Assembly (NCBI RefSeq): GCF_009739905.1
Contig: NZ_CP034279.1
Coordinates: forward strand, 6,696,001 to 6,760,000
Direction of reading: 5' to 3'
Length of the DNA: 64,000 nucleotides
Source of the DNA: Streptomyces ficellus
GTDB taxonomy: Bacteria > Actinomycetota > Actinomycetes > Streptomycetales > Streptomycetaceae
Below, piece by piece: positions 34,138-43,277 of this stretch (its first letter is position 1; the number at the start of each line of letters is the position of its first letter). The position numbers were made by a program, and so were the translations under genes. Below the pieces are notes generated by a model. That model saw only the letters and a program-made list of their open reading frames with translations, ran no database searches and was not told the DNA's origin.

Positions 34138-35091
34138 TCATGGCCTCGGCACCTCCGGGTGGTCGAGCAGGGCCTTCAGGACGTCGTCGGGCCCGATACG
34201 CAGCAGCTGGGGGTCCGGGTCCTGTCCGTGCGGGTCGCCGGGTGGCCCCGGGTGCCACAGCACCACGTGCCGCGTACCCGGTGGCGGCCCCCACAATCCG
34301 GGTGCGACGGGCCCGAAGAGGGTGACGGACGGGGTGCCGTACGCCACGGCGAGGTGGGCGATGCCGGTGTCGCCGCTCACCACGGCCGAGGCCCCGGCGA
34401 ACAGCGCGCCCAGCCGGTCGAAGGGCAGGCCGCCCCGGAAGGCGCGGACGCCGTCCGTGCGGGCGGCGTCCAGGACCCGGTCCAGCAGCTCGTCCTCGCC
34501 GGGCCCGCCGGTCAGCGCCACGCGGTGGCCGCGCTGCCGCAGGGCCCGTACGACCGCCGCGTACCGTTCGGCGGGCCAGCGGCGCGCCCCGGAGTCGGCG
34601 CCGGGGTGCACCACGACCGCGCCGGGGGCGGGGGAGGGGGTCGCGGGTGCGGGCAGGCGCAGGTCGCTGGGGTCGGCGGGGATGCCGTACCAGGTGAGGA
34701 GCCGGCACCAGCGGGCGCGTTCGTGTTCGTCGGCGGTCCACGCGGGTCCCTGGATCTCCGGGGTGCGGGGGTGTGCGAAGGCGAGGAGCCGTCCGGGTCG
34801 CAGCCGTTGCAGGAGCCGGTGGCTGGGCGGACCGTTGCCGTGCAGGTCGACCGCGACCTCGGGCGGGGGGCCCGTCCAGTCCAGGTGGGCGGGTACGGCG
34901 CGACCGGGCGCGGACGCGGGCAGGAGCCGGTCGACGGCGCCGGAGGCGTTCGCGGGTGCGGCCAGCTGTTCCGGCGCGGCGAGGACGATCTCGTAGGCGG
35001 GGTGGGCCCGCCGCAGGGCGCGGAGGGCGGGGATCCCGGCCAGCAGGTCACCGAGTCCGAGCGCCCGCAGCACGAGCAGCCGCGGTCTCAC
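34138..35091 (-). CDS. Glycosyltransferase family 9 (heptosyltransferase-like), copy 1
   Basis: A 317-residue GT-B protein with the GT9 layout: LVLRALGLGDLLAGIPALRAL at the N-terminus, VVVHPGADSGARRWPAERY at ~170-188, and SGDTGIAHLAVAYGTPSVTLFGP at ~245-267. GT9 enzymes such as WaaC/WaaF transfer heptose from ADP-heptose. The GTG at 35091 overlaps the stop of the second GT9 gene (GTGA). With the heptose enzymes in the island, an ADP-heptose donor is the natural inference. Confidence 0.86.
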   Translation of the reverse strand: MRPRLLVLRALGLGDLLAGIPALRALRRAHPAYEIVLAAPEQLAAPANASGAVDRLLPASAPGRAVPAHLDWTGPPPEVAVDLHGNGPPSHRLLQRLRPGRLLAFAHPRTPEIQGPAWTADEHERARWCRLLTWYGIPADPSDLRLPAPATPSPAPGAVVVHPGADSGARRWPAERYAAVVRALRQRGHRVALTGGPGEDELLDRVLDAARTDGVRAFRGGLPFDRLGALFAGASAVVSGDTGIAHLAVAYGTPSVTLFGPVAPGLWGPPPGTRHVVLWHPGPPGDPHGQDPDPQLLRIGPDDVLKALLDHPEVPRP

Positions 35092-36095
35092 GCGCCGCCC
35101 TTCAGGAGTTTCTCCACGGCGGCGGCCACGTCCTCGCCGGTCACCTCGTCGAGGCACGGGTGGCCGGGGACGGGGCACTGGCGGGCTCTGCTGTCCGCGC
35201 ACGGCGCCCGCTGCTCGCCGAGCAGGACGTGGGGGACGCCGTAGGGGCCCCACCGTTCGGCGGGGACGACCGGGGAGAACAGCGAGACGACGGGGGTGCC
35301 GACGGCGGCGGCGAGGTGGGCCGGGCCGGTGTTGCCGACCACCACGGCGCCGGCCGCCGCGAGGACCGCCGCCAGCTGGGGCGGCTGTGTGCGGCCGCCG
35401 AGGTCCAGCCCGTCCCGGCCGGCGACCAGCGCGGTGAGTTCCCGTTCGTCGGGGCCGCCGGTGACGACGACCCGGTGGCCGGCTCCGGCCAGCAGCCGCA
35501 CCGCGTGGGCGCACCGTTCCGGGCTCCACCGCCGGGCCTCGACGCTGGCGCCGGGGTGGACGACCACGTAGGGCGCGGGCCCGGTCAGGTCGGGTGCGCC
35601 GGGAGCGTGGCGTACGCACAGCCGTCCGTCGTCGCCGGCGGGCCGGGGAAAGCCGGCCGCTTCGGCGAGGTCCAGCGCGGCTTGTGCCTCGTGGGCGTGG
35701 GGTGCCCGCCGGTGGCGTACGTCGAGGAGTGAGCCGGGGGCGTCCTCGCTGTCGGCGGCGATGTGCGCGATTCCGGCCATGCGCAGCAGCAGCGCGGCGG
35801 GCAGTGGGCTCTGGTGGAACGAGGTGAGTACGAGGGCGGTGTCCGCGCGGGCGGCGGCGACGCGGTTGACCAGCCGGTCGATGTCGGGGCGCCGTACCGG
35901 TGGCGGGGTGAAGCCCGCCCAGGGCGCGTCCCACACGAGTACTTCGTCCACGCCGGGCAGCAGCCGGGCGGCGGGCGCCCCGCGCGGCCCGCAGAGCAGC
36001 GTCACCCGGTCGGCCCGCCCGGCGACCGCGCGCACGGCGGGCCCGGCGAGCAGGACGTCGCCGAAGCTGTCGAGGCGGACGACGAGGGCCTTCAC
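35088..36095 (-). CDS. Glycosyltransferase family 9 (heptosyltransferase-like), copy 2
   Basis: A 335-residue GT9 protein: LVVRLDSFGDVLLAGPAVRAV at the N-terminus, VVVHPGASVEARRWSPER at ~185-202 and VVGNTGPAHLAAAVGTPVVSLFSP at ~250-273. A Cys-rich C-terminal segment (CADSRARQCPVPGHPC) is typical of this subgroup. The GTG at 36095 overlaps the GmhB-like stop. The two GT9 proteins are diverged, so they probably act at different steps and are not a recent duplication. Confidence 0.86.
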   Translation of the reverse strand: MKALVVRLDSFGDVLLAGPAVRAVAGRADRVTLLCGPRGAPAARLLPGVDEVLVWDAPWAGFTPPPVRRPDIDRLVNRVAAARADTALVLTSFHQSPLPAALLLRMAGIAHIAADSEDAPGSLLDVRHRRAPHAHEAQAALDLAEAAGFPRPAGDDGRLCVRHAPGAPDLTGPAPYVVVHPGASVEARRWSPERCAHAVRLLAGAGHRVVVTGGPDERELTALVAGRDGLDLGGRTQPPQLAAVLAAAGAVVVGNTGPAHLAAAVGTPVVSLFSPVVPAERWGPYGVPHVLLGEQRAPCADSRARQCPVPGHPCLDEVTGEDVAAAVEKLLKGGA

Positions 36096-36643
36096 GCGGG
36101 GCTCCCGGGGGAGACGGACGCCCGGTCGGCGCGCAGCACGTGCCGTACCGCGCTCATCAGGTCCCGGCAGACGTGCGGTGCGGCGGCCACCTCGCCGGGC
36201 AGGGTTCGTGCCGTCGGCACCAGCACGCCCCGGGCGCCGGCGGCACGGGCGGCGCCCATGTCGGCGCCGATGTCCCCGACGACGACGCAGTGCCCGGGCG
36301 GCACGCCGAGCCGGTGCGCCGCCTCGAGCACCATGCCGGGGGCGGGCTTGCGGCAGCGGCAGCCGTCCTCGGGGGTGTGCGGGCAGTGCACCCACACGTC
36401 GAACGGGCCGAGCAGGGCGTCCACGCGGGCGTTGACCGCCCGCACGTCGGCCTCCGTCAGCAGGCCGCGCCCGACGCCCGACTGGTTGGACACGACGCCG
36501 AGCAGGATGCCGTGGTCGCGGAGGGTGCGCAGTGCCTCGTGCGCGCCGGGCATGGGCCGCACCTTCCGAGGGTCGGCGTTGTAGGGCACGTCCTCGACGA
36601 GGGTGTCGTCCCGGTCGAACAGGACGGCCGCCGGGCGCGTCAC
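36092..36643 (-). CDS. gmhB: HAD-IIIA phosphatase, GmhB-like (heptose-1,7-bisphosphate 7-phosphatase)
   Basis: A 183-residue HAD phosphatase with the DxD motif in LFDRDDTLVED, VSNQSGVGRG, and the GmhB/HisB-N zinc loop CPHTPEDGCRC, followed by RKPAPGM and VGDIGADMGAA. GmhB removes the 7-phosphate between the two HldE reactions. Its presence with GmhA- and HldE-like genes completes the route to ADP-D-glycero-D-manno-heptose. The GTG at 36643 overlaps the GT2 stop (GTGA). Confidence 0.87.
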   Translation of the reverse strand: MTRPAAVLFDRDDTLVEDVPYNADPRKVRPMPGAHEALRTLRDHGILLGVVSNQSGVGRGLLTEADVRAVNARVDALLGPFDVWVHCPHTPEDGCRCRKPAPGMVLEAAHRLGVPPGHCVVVGDIGADMGAARAAGARGVLVPTARTLPGEVAAAPHVCRDLMSAVRHVLRADRASVSPGSPA

Positions 36644-37641
36644 AGGACGCCGTCCCAGCGGTCCGCCGACCGGTGGCGCAGTTCGCCGGAGAGCCGGTGC
36701 CAGGTGGCGAGGGCGGGGATGAGCACGCTGGTCGCGGTCATCGTGACGATCTCGTCGACCGTGCGGGGTCCCGGCGCGATGCGTGCCCGGGTGAGTTCGG
36801 CGGTGCCGAGCGCCCAGCCCGCCGCCGCGAACAGCGCGGGGCGCCGCTTGCCGGCGGCCGCCAGCAGGAGGGCCCCGAGGCCCGCGGCGGTGACGGCCGC
36901 GTGGCGCCGGATCCGGCCGCGGGGCGCCGCGGCCCGTTCCCACCAGTCGGGGCCGTGGAGCCGTTTCATCAGGGCGTCGTCGGCGTTGCCCTTCTGGAGC
37001 CGGACGGACACCCACCGGTCGGCGGGGCGCACCGGGTGTTCGGTGCGGCGCTCGCCGCGTACGATCCGCCAGCCGGCGTCGACGACCCGGAGCGCCAGGT
37101 CGGCGTCCTCGCGGAAGGCCCGGGGGAACCGTTCGTCGAACCCGCCGACGGAGGTGAGGACTTCGGTGCGGTAGGCCATGTCGGCGGTGACCCAGAGGGC
37201 GCCCTGGAGGCCGGCGGTGTTGCGTTCCCAGTCGGTGGGGCGCCGGCCGGGGGGCAGTGGCACCCGCAGGACGCCCTGGACGCCGCCGGTGTCGGGGGAG
37301 GCCTCGGCCAGGTCGCGGGCGAGCTGCTCGCGCCAGTACGCGCTGACGCGTACGTCGTCGTCGAGGAGCACCGTCCACGGCTCGTCCACCGCGCGTAGCC
37401 CGGTGTTGCGGGCGGCGGCGGGGCCCCGTCCGCCGCTGCGCAGGACGACGGCCCGGTCCGCGAGCGCGCCGAGCGCCCGGACGGGCAGCGGGTCGCCGGG
37501 CGGGCCGGGGCGGTCGTCGACGAGCACGATCCGGCTCGGCTCGGGCCCCTCGCAGGAGGCCAGCGCGGTGAGGCAGTCGGCGAGGCAGGGCCGGCCGATG
37601 GTGGGGACGACCACGGCGTACGAGGCGAGCGAGGGGATCAT
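36640..37641 (-). CDS. GT2 family glycosyltransferase
   Basis: A 333-residue protein with a GT-A domain: YAVVVPTIGRP, LVDDRPG, AARNTGLRAV, LLDDDVRVS (DxD) and GGFDERFPRAFREDADLALRV (ED acceptor motif). The C-terminal ~80 residues have one or two hydrophobic stretches. The ATG at 37641 has GGAGA ~9 nt upstream and begins MIPSLASYAVVVPT. It is the first gene of a coupled run GT2-GmhB-GT9-GT9, each joined by a GTGA overlap. Confidence 0.84.
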   Translation of the reverse strand: MIPSLASYAVVVPTIGRPCLADCLTALASCEGPEPSRIVLVDDRPGPPGDPLPVRALGALADRAVVLRSGGRGPAAARNTGLRAVDEPWTVLLDDDVRVSAYWREQLARDLAEASPDTGGVQGVLRVPLPPGRRPTDWERNTAGLQGALWVTADMAYRTEVLTSVGGFDERFPRAFREDADLALRVVDAGWRIVRGERRTEHPVRPADRWVSVRLQKGNADDALMKRLHGPDWWERAAAPRGRIRRHAAVTAAGLGALLLAAAGKRRPALFAAAGWALGTAELTRARIAPGPRTVDEIVTMTATSVLIPALATWHRLSGELRHRSADRWDGVL

Positions 37642-37774
37642 GCGTCCGCGTCTCCACATTCTGGGTCGGGTACCGAAGTGGTGTACGGAATGCCTGTTTC
37701 CAGTCACTTTATGCGCATGCCGGATCGCTCGCACGGGGTTGGCCCGGTGGGGCCCGCCGGGGTGGGGCCCGTCC

Positions 37775-39901
37775 TCAGCCGGTCAGGTGGCGTTCCATCC
37801 AGTCGGCGGCGGTACGCCGGAACAGCCGCCGGTTGTCCGCCCGCCGGAACTCGTGACCCTCGTCGCGCAGCGTCAGCAGCTCCGCGGCGTGACCCCGCTC
37901 CCGGGCCGCCCGGACGACCTGCTCCGACTCGCCGGGCGGCACGTTGGTGTCGTGCTCGCCGTGCACCGCCAACAGCGGTACGCGCAGCGCGTCGATCCGG
38001 CTCATGGGGGACAGCTCCCGCAGCAGCTCCCGGTCGCGCACCGGATGGCCGTACTTGTGCGCCGCCGACTCCGCGATCCACGCCTCGGTCCCGGCGAAGA
38101 ACGTCGCGAAGTCCGACATTCCGCACACCGCGACACCCGTCCGGAACAGGCCCGGGTGCCAGACCAGCGACGCGAGCGTGAGGTAGCCGCCGTAGCTGCG
38201 GCCCATGACCGCGAGCCGGGTCGGGTCGGCCCGGCCGGACAGGACGACGTGCGCCACGCAGTCGGCGACGTCCTCGATGGCCGCGAACCGGCCCCTGCCG
38301 AGGTCGGCGTCCACGAAGGAGCGTCCGTAGCCGGACGACCCGCGCACGTCGGGCGCGAAGACGTCCAGACCGCGCCCGGTCAGCTCGTGGTACAGCGGCT
38401 CGAACACCGGCCGCTCCTGCTCCTCCGGCCCGCCGTGCAGATGGATCACGCACGGCGCCGGGCGCCCCTCGCCGCGCCCCGGCGCACGGTAGTACCAGCC
38501 GCCCAGCACCAGCCCGTCGCGGGCGGTGGGCCGCAGCGGAGCGGGCCGCACGGGCGTCCGTCCGGGCGGTACGGCGTCCTCGTCCCGCGACGACCAGGGC
38601 GTGCGCGCGGGCGACGCGGCGCGTGGCAGCCACCACACGCCGGGGCGGCGCTGCGAACCCGACAGGGCCAGCACCAGCCCGCCGGGCCCGGCCCGGCCGA
38701 TCCGGGTGACCACCTCGTGCGGCAGGCCGACGTCGTGGGGCGGCGCCGTCCCGGTGGCGCCGCCGCCGGGCGCGGGCGCCGCGGGTCCCGCCGGCGGCAG
38801 GCCCAGGGTCTGGAACTCGCTCGCGCCCCGCACGTTCCAGGCGAGCGCGGCGGTGCGACCGTCCTCGGCGAACGCCAGCAGCTCCAGGTCGCAGCCCTCG
38901 CGTTCGGCGACCACCGACAGGCCGCGGCGGCGCCCGTCGTCGTCCAGCCCCGCCGCCAGCAGCGCCGCGAACTCCCGCTCGTGGTCGCTGCGCAGCCACG
39001 CGGTGCGCCCGTCGGGCGAGAACCGGCCGATCCAGGGGTCACCGTCGGCGACCCGCAGCACCGAGCCCGTGCCCAGGTCGGCGGTGCGCACGACGACGGC
39101 CTCCCGCCGCCCGCGCGGCCCCCGCCGCACCAGGGCGAGCCGCCCGTCCTGGCTGACGTCGCACACCCGCAGCGTCGCGGCGCCGCTCTCGGCCGCCACG
39201 AGGACGGGGGAGGCGGCCCCGTAGGGGTCGACCAGGTAGGCGGTCAGCCGGTCCCGCACGGCCCCGTCGGGCGCCGCGCCGTTCGGTTCCGGCCCCACGA
39301 CGCCCCGGCGGGCGCCGCCCAGCAGGGTGGCCTGTCCGTCGCGCTCCGCCCAGTCGGCGGGCAGCTCGCCGAACTCCACCCGGTCGTCCCCGCCCGGGGC
39401 GTCCGGGCGGTCGGGCGCCCCCGGCGGGGCGGGCGGCGGTTCGGCGACGGTGACCGCCACGGCGGAGCCGTCGCGCGTCCAGCACCCCAGGTACGCCGAA
39501 CTGCCGGAGTCGGCGCCCGCCACGATCCGGCGTCCGGTGCCGTCGGGGCGCACGCACAGCACCCGGGTGTGCTCGCCGCCGCCGGGTGCGACCGTGTAGG
39601 CGATCCACCGCCCGTCGGGCGACCACGCCACCTCGGTCACCGGATCCGGGTCGGAGTCCAGCAGGTGCAGCTCACCGCCGTCGATCCCGCCGTGGACCGG
39701 GCCGGTCCACAGCTGCGGTACGCCCGTGCGGTCGCAGATGAACGCGACGTGCTCGCCGGTGGGGTCCGCCGACGGGTACCAGCAGCCGTGCGAGATCAGC
39801 GGCTGGGGGGTGTCCCGCGCGCCCGCCGCGTCGGCGAGCGGCACCAGCAGGGGTGCCGCCGAGGTGGGCCTGGTCAGCTGATCCTGTGCGTCTGCAGCCA
39901 T
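37775..39901 (-). CDS. S9-family (prolyl oligopeptidase-like) serine peptidase
   Basis: A ~708-residue protein. An N-terminal beta-propeller region (WSPDGRWIAY, FSPDGRTAWL) precedes a C-terminal alpha/beta hydrolase domain with HLHGGPEEQ, the nucleophile elbow GRSYGGY, the Asp site near HGEHDTNVP and the His in DEGHEF. It likely cleaves or hydrolyses peptides or acyl-peptides in the cytosol. No signal peptide is seen. The start is uncertain: an ATG at 39901 has GGAG too close (2 nt), and a GTG at 39925 is the alternative. Either start overlaps the asparagine-synthase-like gene (stop 39874), implying coupling. Confidence 0.84.
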   Translation of the reverse strand: MAADAQDQLTRPTSAAPLLVPLADAAGARDTPQPLISHGCWYPSADPTGEHVAFICDRTGVPQLWTGPVHGGIDGGELHLLDSDPDPVTEVAWSPDGRWIAYTVAPGGGEHTRVLCVRPDGTGRRIVAGADSGSSAYLGCWTRDGSAVAVTVAEPPPAPPGAPDRPDAPGGDDRVEFGELPADWAERDGQATLLGGARRGVVGPEPNGAAPDGAVRDRLTAYLVDPYGAASPVLVAAESGAATLRVCDVSQDGRLALVRRGPRGRREAVVVRTADLGTGSVLRVADGDPWIGRFSPDGRTAWLRSDHEREFAALLAAGLDDDGRRRGLSVVAEREGCDLELLAFAEDGRTAALAWNVRGASEFQTLGLPPAGPAAPAPGGGATGTAPPHDVGLPHEVVTRIGRAGPGGLVLALSGSQRRPGVWWLPRAASPARTPWSSRDEDAVPPGRTPVRPAPLRPTARDGLVLGGWYYRAPGRGEGRPAPCVIHLHGGPEEQERPVFEPLYHELTGRGLDVFAPDVRGSSGYGRSFVDADLGRGRFAAIEDVADCVAHVVLSGRADPTRLAVMGRSYGGYLTLASLVWHPGLFRTGVAVCGMSDFATFFAGTEAWIAESAAHKYGHPVRDRELLRELSPMSRIDALRVPLLAVHGEHDTNVPPGESEQVVRAARERGHAAELLTLRDEGHEFRRADNRRLFRRTAADWMERHLTG

Positions 39902-41658
39902 ATCTCCAGCAACGCTACGTGCCACAGGGCGTTCGCCCCGCGATGCGTACGGTGGTCGTCGGGGGCGGCGAGCAGCTCGGTGAGGTACTCGTCGCGGAAG
40001 ATCCCGCGCGCCCGGGCCTCGGGGGCGGACAGGGCCTGCCGGACCCGTTCGAGGACGGGACCGGCCATGTGGCGGATCGCCGGCACCGGGAAGTACCCCT
40101 TGGGCCGGTCGACCACCTCACGGGGCAGCAGCTTGCGCCCGGCGTCCTTGAGCACGCCCTTGCCGCCCTGCGCCAGCTTCAGCTCCGGCGGGCAGGCCGC
40201 CGCCAGCTCGACCAGCTCGTGGTCGAGGAACGGCACCCGGGCCTCCAGGCCCCAGTCCATGGTCATGTTGTCGACCCGCTTGACCGGGTCGTCGACGAGC
40301 ATCACGTGTGTGTCGAGCCGCAGCGCCGCGTCCAGGGCGGTCTCGGCGCCGGGCGCGGCCATGTGCTCGCGCACGAACCGGCCGGAGACGTCGTGGTCGG
40401 CGAGCACGTGCGGCTGGAGGATGCGGGCCATGTCGGAGTGCGGCCGGTCGAAGTACACCTCGGCGTACCTCTCGGGCTCGCGTTCCCGCTCCACCGCGGC
40501 CATGTCCGGGTACCAGCGGTAGCCGGCGAACACCTCGTCGGCGCCCTGGCCGCTCTGCACGACGCTGACCTCCTTGGAGACCAGCTCGGACAGCAGGTGG
40601 AAGGCGACGACGTCATGGCTGACCATGGGCTCGCTCATCGCCGCGACCGTCGCGTCCAGCGCCGTGGACACCCGGTCGGAGGGCACCATGAGCTGGTGGT
40701 GGTCGGTGTCGTAGCGGCGGGCGATCAGATCCGAGTAGGCGAACTCGTCGCCCTCCTCGCCGCCCTCGGACTCGAAGCCCACGCTGAACGTGGCGAGGTC
40801 CTTCTGGCCCTCCTCGGCCAGCAGACCGACGATCAGCGACGAGTCGAGCCCGCCGGACAGGAGCACGCCGACCGGCACGTCGGCGACCATCCGTCTGCGC
40901 ACCGCGGTCCGCAGCGAGTCCAGCACCGCGTCCCGCCAGTCACCGGCGTCCATGCCGGCGAACTCGGCCCGGCGCGTGTACGACGGCTGCCAGTAGCGGT
41001 GGTCGGTGTACGAGCCGTCCGGCTCCACCACCCGCACCGTCGCGGGCGGCAGCTTGCGCACCCCGGCGAGCACCGTGCGCGGCGCCGCCACGGTGGCGTG
41101 CCAGCTCAGGTACTGGTGGAGTGCCACCGGGTCGATCGAGGTGTCGACGCCGCCGCCGGCGAGCAGCGCGGGCAGGGTCGAGGCGAACCGCAGCCGGCCG
41201 GGGGTGTGCGCCAGGTACAAGGGCTTGATGCCCAGCCGGTCCCTGGCGAGCACCACCCGGCCGGTGTCGCTCTCGACGATGACGAAGACGAACATGCCGA
41301 TGAGACGGTCGACGCAGTCGGTGCCCCACTGTCTGTAGGCCTTCAGGATCACCTCGGTGTCGGAGGTGGAGAAGAACCGGTGTCCCAGGGCGCGCAGCTC
41401 GGCGCGTATCTCCTGGTAGTTGTAGATGCAGCCGTTGAAGACCCCGGTGAGCCGGGTGTCGGCGTCCGTCATCGGCTGGGCGCCGCGCTCGGACAGGTCG
41501 ATGATCTTCAGTCGGCGGTGCCCCAGCGCCACCGGTCCCTGCGACCAGATGCCCCGGCCGTCAGGACCGCGGGCCGCCAGCCGGTCGGTCATGCGTTCCA
41601 CCGCGGCCACGTCGGGCCGGCGGTCGTCGAAGCGGATCTCTCCGCTCAGCCCGCACAT
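39874..41658 (-). CDS. Asparagine-synthase-family amidotransferase (N-acetylglutaminylglutamine amidotransferase-like)
   Basis: A 594-residue class II amidotransferase. Cys2 is the glutaminase nucleophile (MCGLSGE), followed by RGPDGRG, FNGCIYNY and DRLGIKPLY. The synthetase domain has the PP-loop LSGGLDSS at ~261-268 and SGQGADEVFAGY. Its sequence resembles the N-acetylglutaminylglutamine amidotransferase group, which makes the osmolyte NAGGN. No NAGGN synthetase gene is visible nearby, so this is a tentative sub-assignment. The ATG at 41658 follows GGGGGG. The S9 peptidase is overlapped downstream. Confidence 0.82.
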   Translation of the reverse strand: MCGLSGEIRFDDRRPDVAAVERMTDRLAARGPDGRGIWSQGPVALGHRRLKIIDLSERGAQPMTDADTRLTGVFNGCIYNYQEIRAELRALGHRFFSTSDTEVILKAYRQWGTDCVDRLIGMFVFVIVESDTGRVVLARDRLGIKPLYLAHTPGRLRFASTLPALLAGGGVDTSIDPVALHQYLSWHATVAAPRTVLAGVRKLPPATVRVVEPDGSYTDHRYWQPSYTRRAEFAGMDAGDWRDAVLDSLRTAVRRRMVADVPVGVLLSGGLDSSLIVGLLAEEGQKDLATFSVGFESEGGEEGDEFAYSDLIARRYDTDHHQLMVPSDRVSTALDATVAAMSEPMVSHDVVAFHLLSELVSKEVSVVQSGQGADEVFAGYRWYPDMAAVEREREPERYAEVYFDRPHSDMARILQPHVLADHDVSGRFVREHMAAPGAETALDAALRLDTHVMLVDDPVKRVDNMTMDWGLEARVPFLDHELVELAAACPPELKLAQGGKGVLKDAGRKLLPREVVDRPKGYFPVPAIRHMAGPVLERVRQALSAPEARARGIFRDEYLTELLAAPDDHRTHRGANALWHVALLEIWLQTHRIS

Positions 41659-41767
41659 GAGACACCCCCCAGCGCGCCCGGGACCTCAGCGTCCTCCTCA
41701 ACCCCACGTGTTTCGATCACCACAACTCCTCCAGGAACGGGGAGCGGGCATCCTTCTGCCGTCGGTC

Positions 41768-43072
41768 TCAGCTGTGCGCGGCAGCCCGCTCCGTACCGTC
41801 GAGTGCCCCGTTGATCTCGGAGCATTCCTGACCTCCTCCGCCACGGCCGGCCGCGCCGCGGCCCTCCGCCCAGCGCACCGCCGGGCCCGTCGCCACCCCC
41901 GCCGCCAGGAACAGCCCGCCGAGGAGCAGCCAGCCCGGCCCGCCCCCGCCCAGCACCACAGCCGTCAGCAGCACCGGCCCGAACATCCGCGCCACCGGCA
42001 CACCGGCCTGGAAGAAGCCCTGGTACTGGCCCTGCCGTCCGGGCGGCGCCAGGTCGAACGCGATCTTCCAGGCGCCCGCCGACTGCCGCATCTCGCCCCA
42101 CACCAGCAGCCCCGCCCCCGCCAGCAGCACCCCCACCGCGCTCCACACCGGCCCCGCGACGGTCCCCGACAGGGCGAACACCGCGCACGCGGCCAGCATC
42201 ACCGCGCCGCCCGAACGCACCGTCCGTACCGCACCGGCGAGGTCGGTGACCGACGCCGCGACGCGCACCTGGAACAGCATCACCGCGCCCGTGTTCAGCA
42301 CCAGCAGCGCCGACACCGTCCAGCCCGGCGCCACCGTGTGCCCCACGATCCACAGCGGCAGGGCGAGACTGATCAGCGGCATCCGCAGCAGCATCACCAT
42401 GTTGAGCAGCGTGACCAGCGCGAACGGCAGGTCCCGCAGCACCGCGAGCCCGCCGCCCTTCCCCCGGTCGGCCGCCGTCGCGGGCACCGCCTCCGGGCCC
42501 ACCGCCGGCAGCCGCCACAGCAGCAGCGCGCACCCCGCGAACGCGACCGCGTCCAGGGCGAGGACGAGCAGGTACGCGGCCGGCGTACCGGCGCCGAGGG
42601 CGACCGCGCCCAGCGCCGCACCCACCGCCAGACCGGCGTTGGCGGCCGACTGGAGGTGCGCCAGCACCCCGGTCCGCGCACCGGGCTCGACCAGCCCGGC
42701 CAGCAGCGACTGGCGGGCCGCCGCGAGCCCGCACTGGGCGGTGGCGTAGGCGCACACGACCGGCAGGAACCACGCGTACGACCGCACCAGCAGCAGCCCC
42801 GCCACCGCCAGCGCGGTCGCGGCCGCCAGGAGCACGGCCGTGCCCCGCGCCCCGCGCCGGTCGGCGAGGTGCCCCAGCGGCACCCCGGCGACGGCGCCGA
42901 CCGCCCAGGCCAGGGTGAGCGCGAGCCCGATCCGGGCGGCGGAGAGCCCCACGACCTGGGAGAAGTACAGCGCGGAACACACGTAGTAGGCGCCGTCGCC
43001 CACGGCGTTGACCAGTTGGGCGAGTGCGAGGCCCCGGGCGGGGCCGGCGGTGGGCAGCAACCGCACGGACAT
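41768..43072 (-). CDS. MFS transporter
   Basis: A 434-residue protein with 12 likely membrane segments. The 2-3 loop motif is LGHLADRRGARGTA; LLNMVMLLRMPLISLALPLW is in the seventh-helix region and PPGRQGQYQGFFQAG in the later loop. It belongs to the general exporter MFS group; the substrate is not clear. The ATG at 43072 has GGGGAAG upstream. The 3' tail is a Gly-rich stretch with two Cys-poor segments. It may belong with the amidotransferase unit, but 109 bp separate the genes. Confidence 0.82.
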   Translation of the reverse strand: MSVRLLPTAGPARGLALAQLVNAVGDGAYYVCSALYFSQVVGLSAARIGLALTLAWAVGAVAGVPLGHLADRRGARGTAVLLAAATALAVAGLLLVRSYAWFLPVVCAYATAQCGLAAARQSLLAGLVEPGARTGVLAHLQSAANAGLAVGAALGAVALGAGTPAAYLLVLALDAVAFAGCALLLWRLPAVGPEAVPATAADRGKGGGLAVLRDLPFALVTLLNMVMLLRMPLISLALPLWIVGHTVAPGWTVSALLVLNTGAVMLFQVRVAASVTDLAGAVRTVRSGGAVMLAACAVFALSGTVAGPVWSAVGVLLAGAGLLVWGEMRQSAGAWKIAFDLAPPGRQGQYQGFFQAGVPVARMFGPVLLTAVVLGGGGPGWLLLGGLFLAAGVATGPAVRWAEGRGAAGRGGGGQECSEINGALDGTERAAAHS

Positions 43073-43238
43073 GGACTTCCCCCGGACGAGAAACGGTGGT
43101 GGAGGCGCCGCGCACGGGCGACGGCGGCAGCCCTAAACCTAGGTCCCCGACCGGCCCACTCCCTGGTCCATTCCGCGCCCTCGCGCGTGGGCCAATCCGG
43201 GGCCGGCCACGCCCTGTCGCCGGCCCGGGGGACGCCGA

Positions 43239-43264
43239 GGGGCGGGCGCCGCCGCGCCCGCCCC
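43239..43264 (-). terminator. Perfect 10-bp stem terminator of the permease/small-protein operon
   Basis: GGGGCGGGCG (43239-43248) pairs exactly with CGCCCGCCCC (43255-43264) around a 6-nt loop. It lies 13 bp beyond the stop of the small TPSQAEGER protein on the minus strand. Confidence 0.75.
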
Positions 43265-43277
43265 CTGTGTCACCACC

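Noticed and set aside
34097..34141. 14-residue open frame overlapping the GT9 stop (ATGA)
   Set aside because: Too short and compositionally ordinary; likely chance, given how common the ATGA pattern is here.
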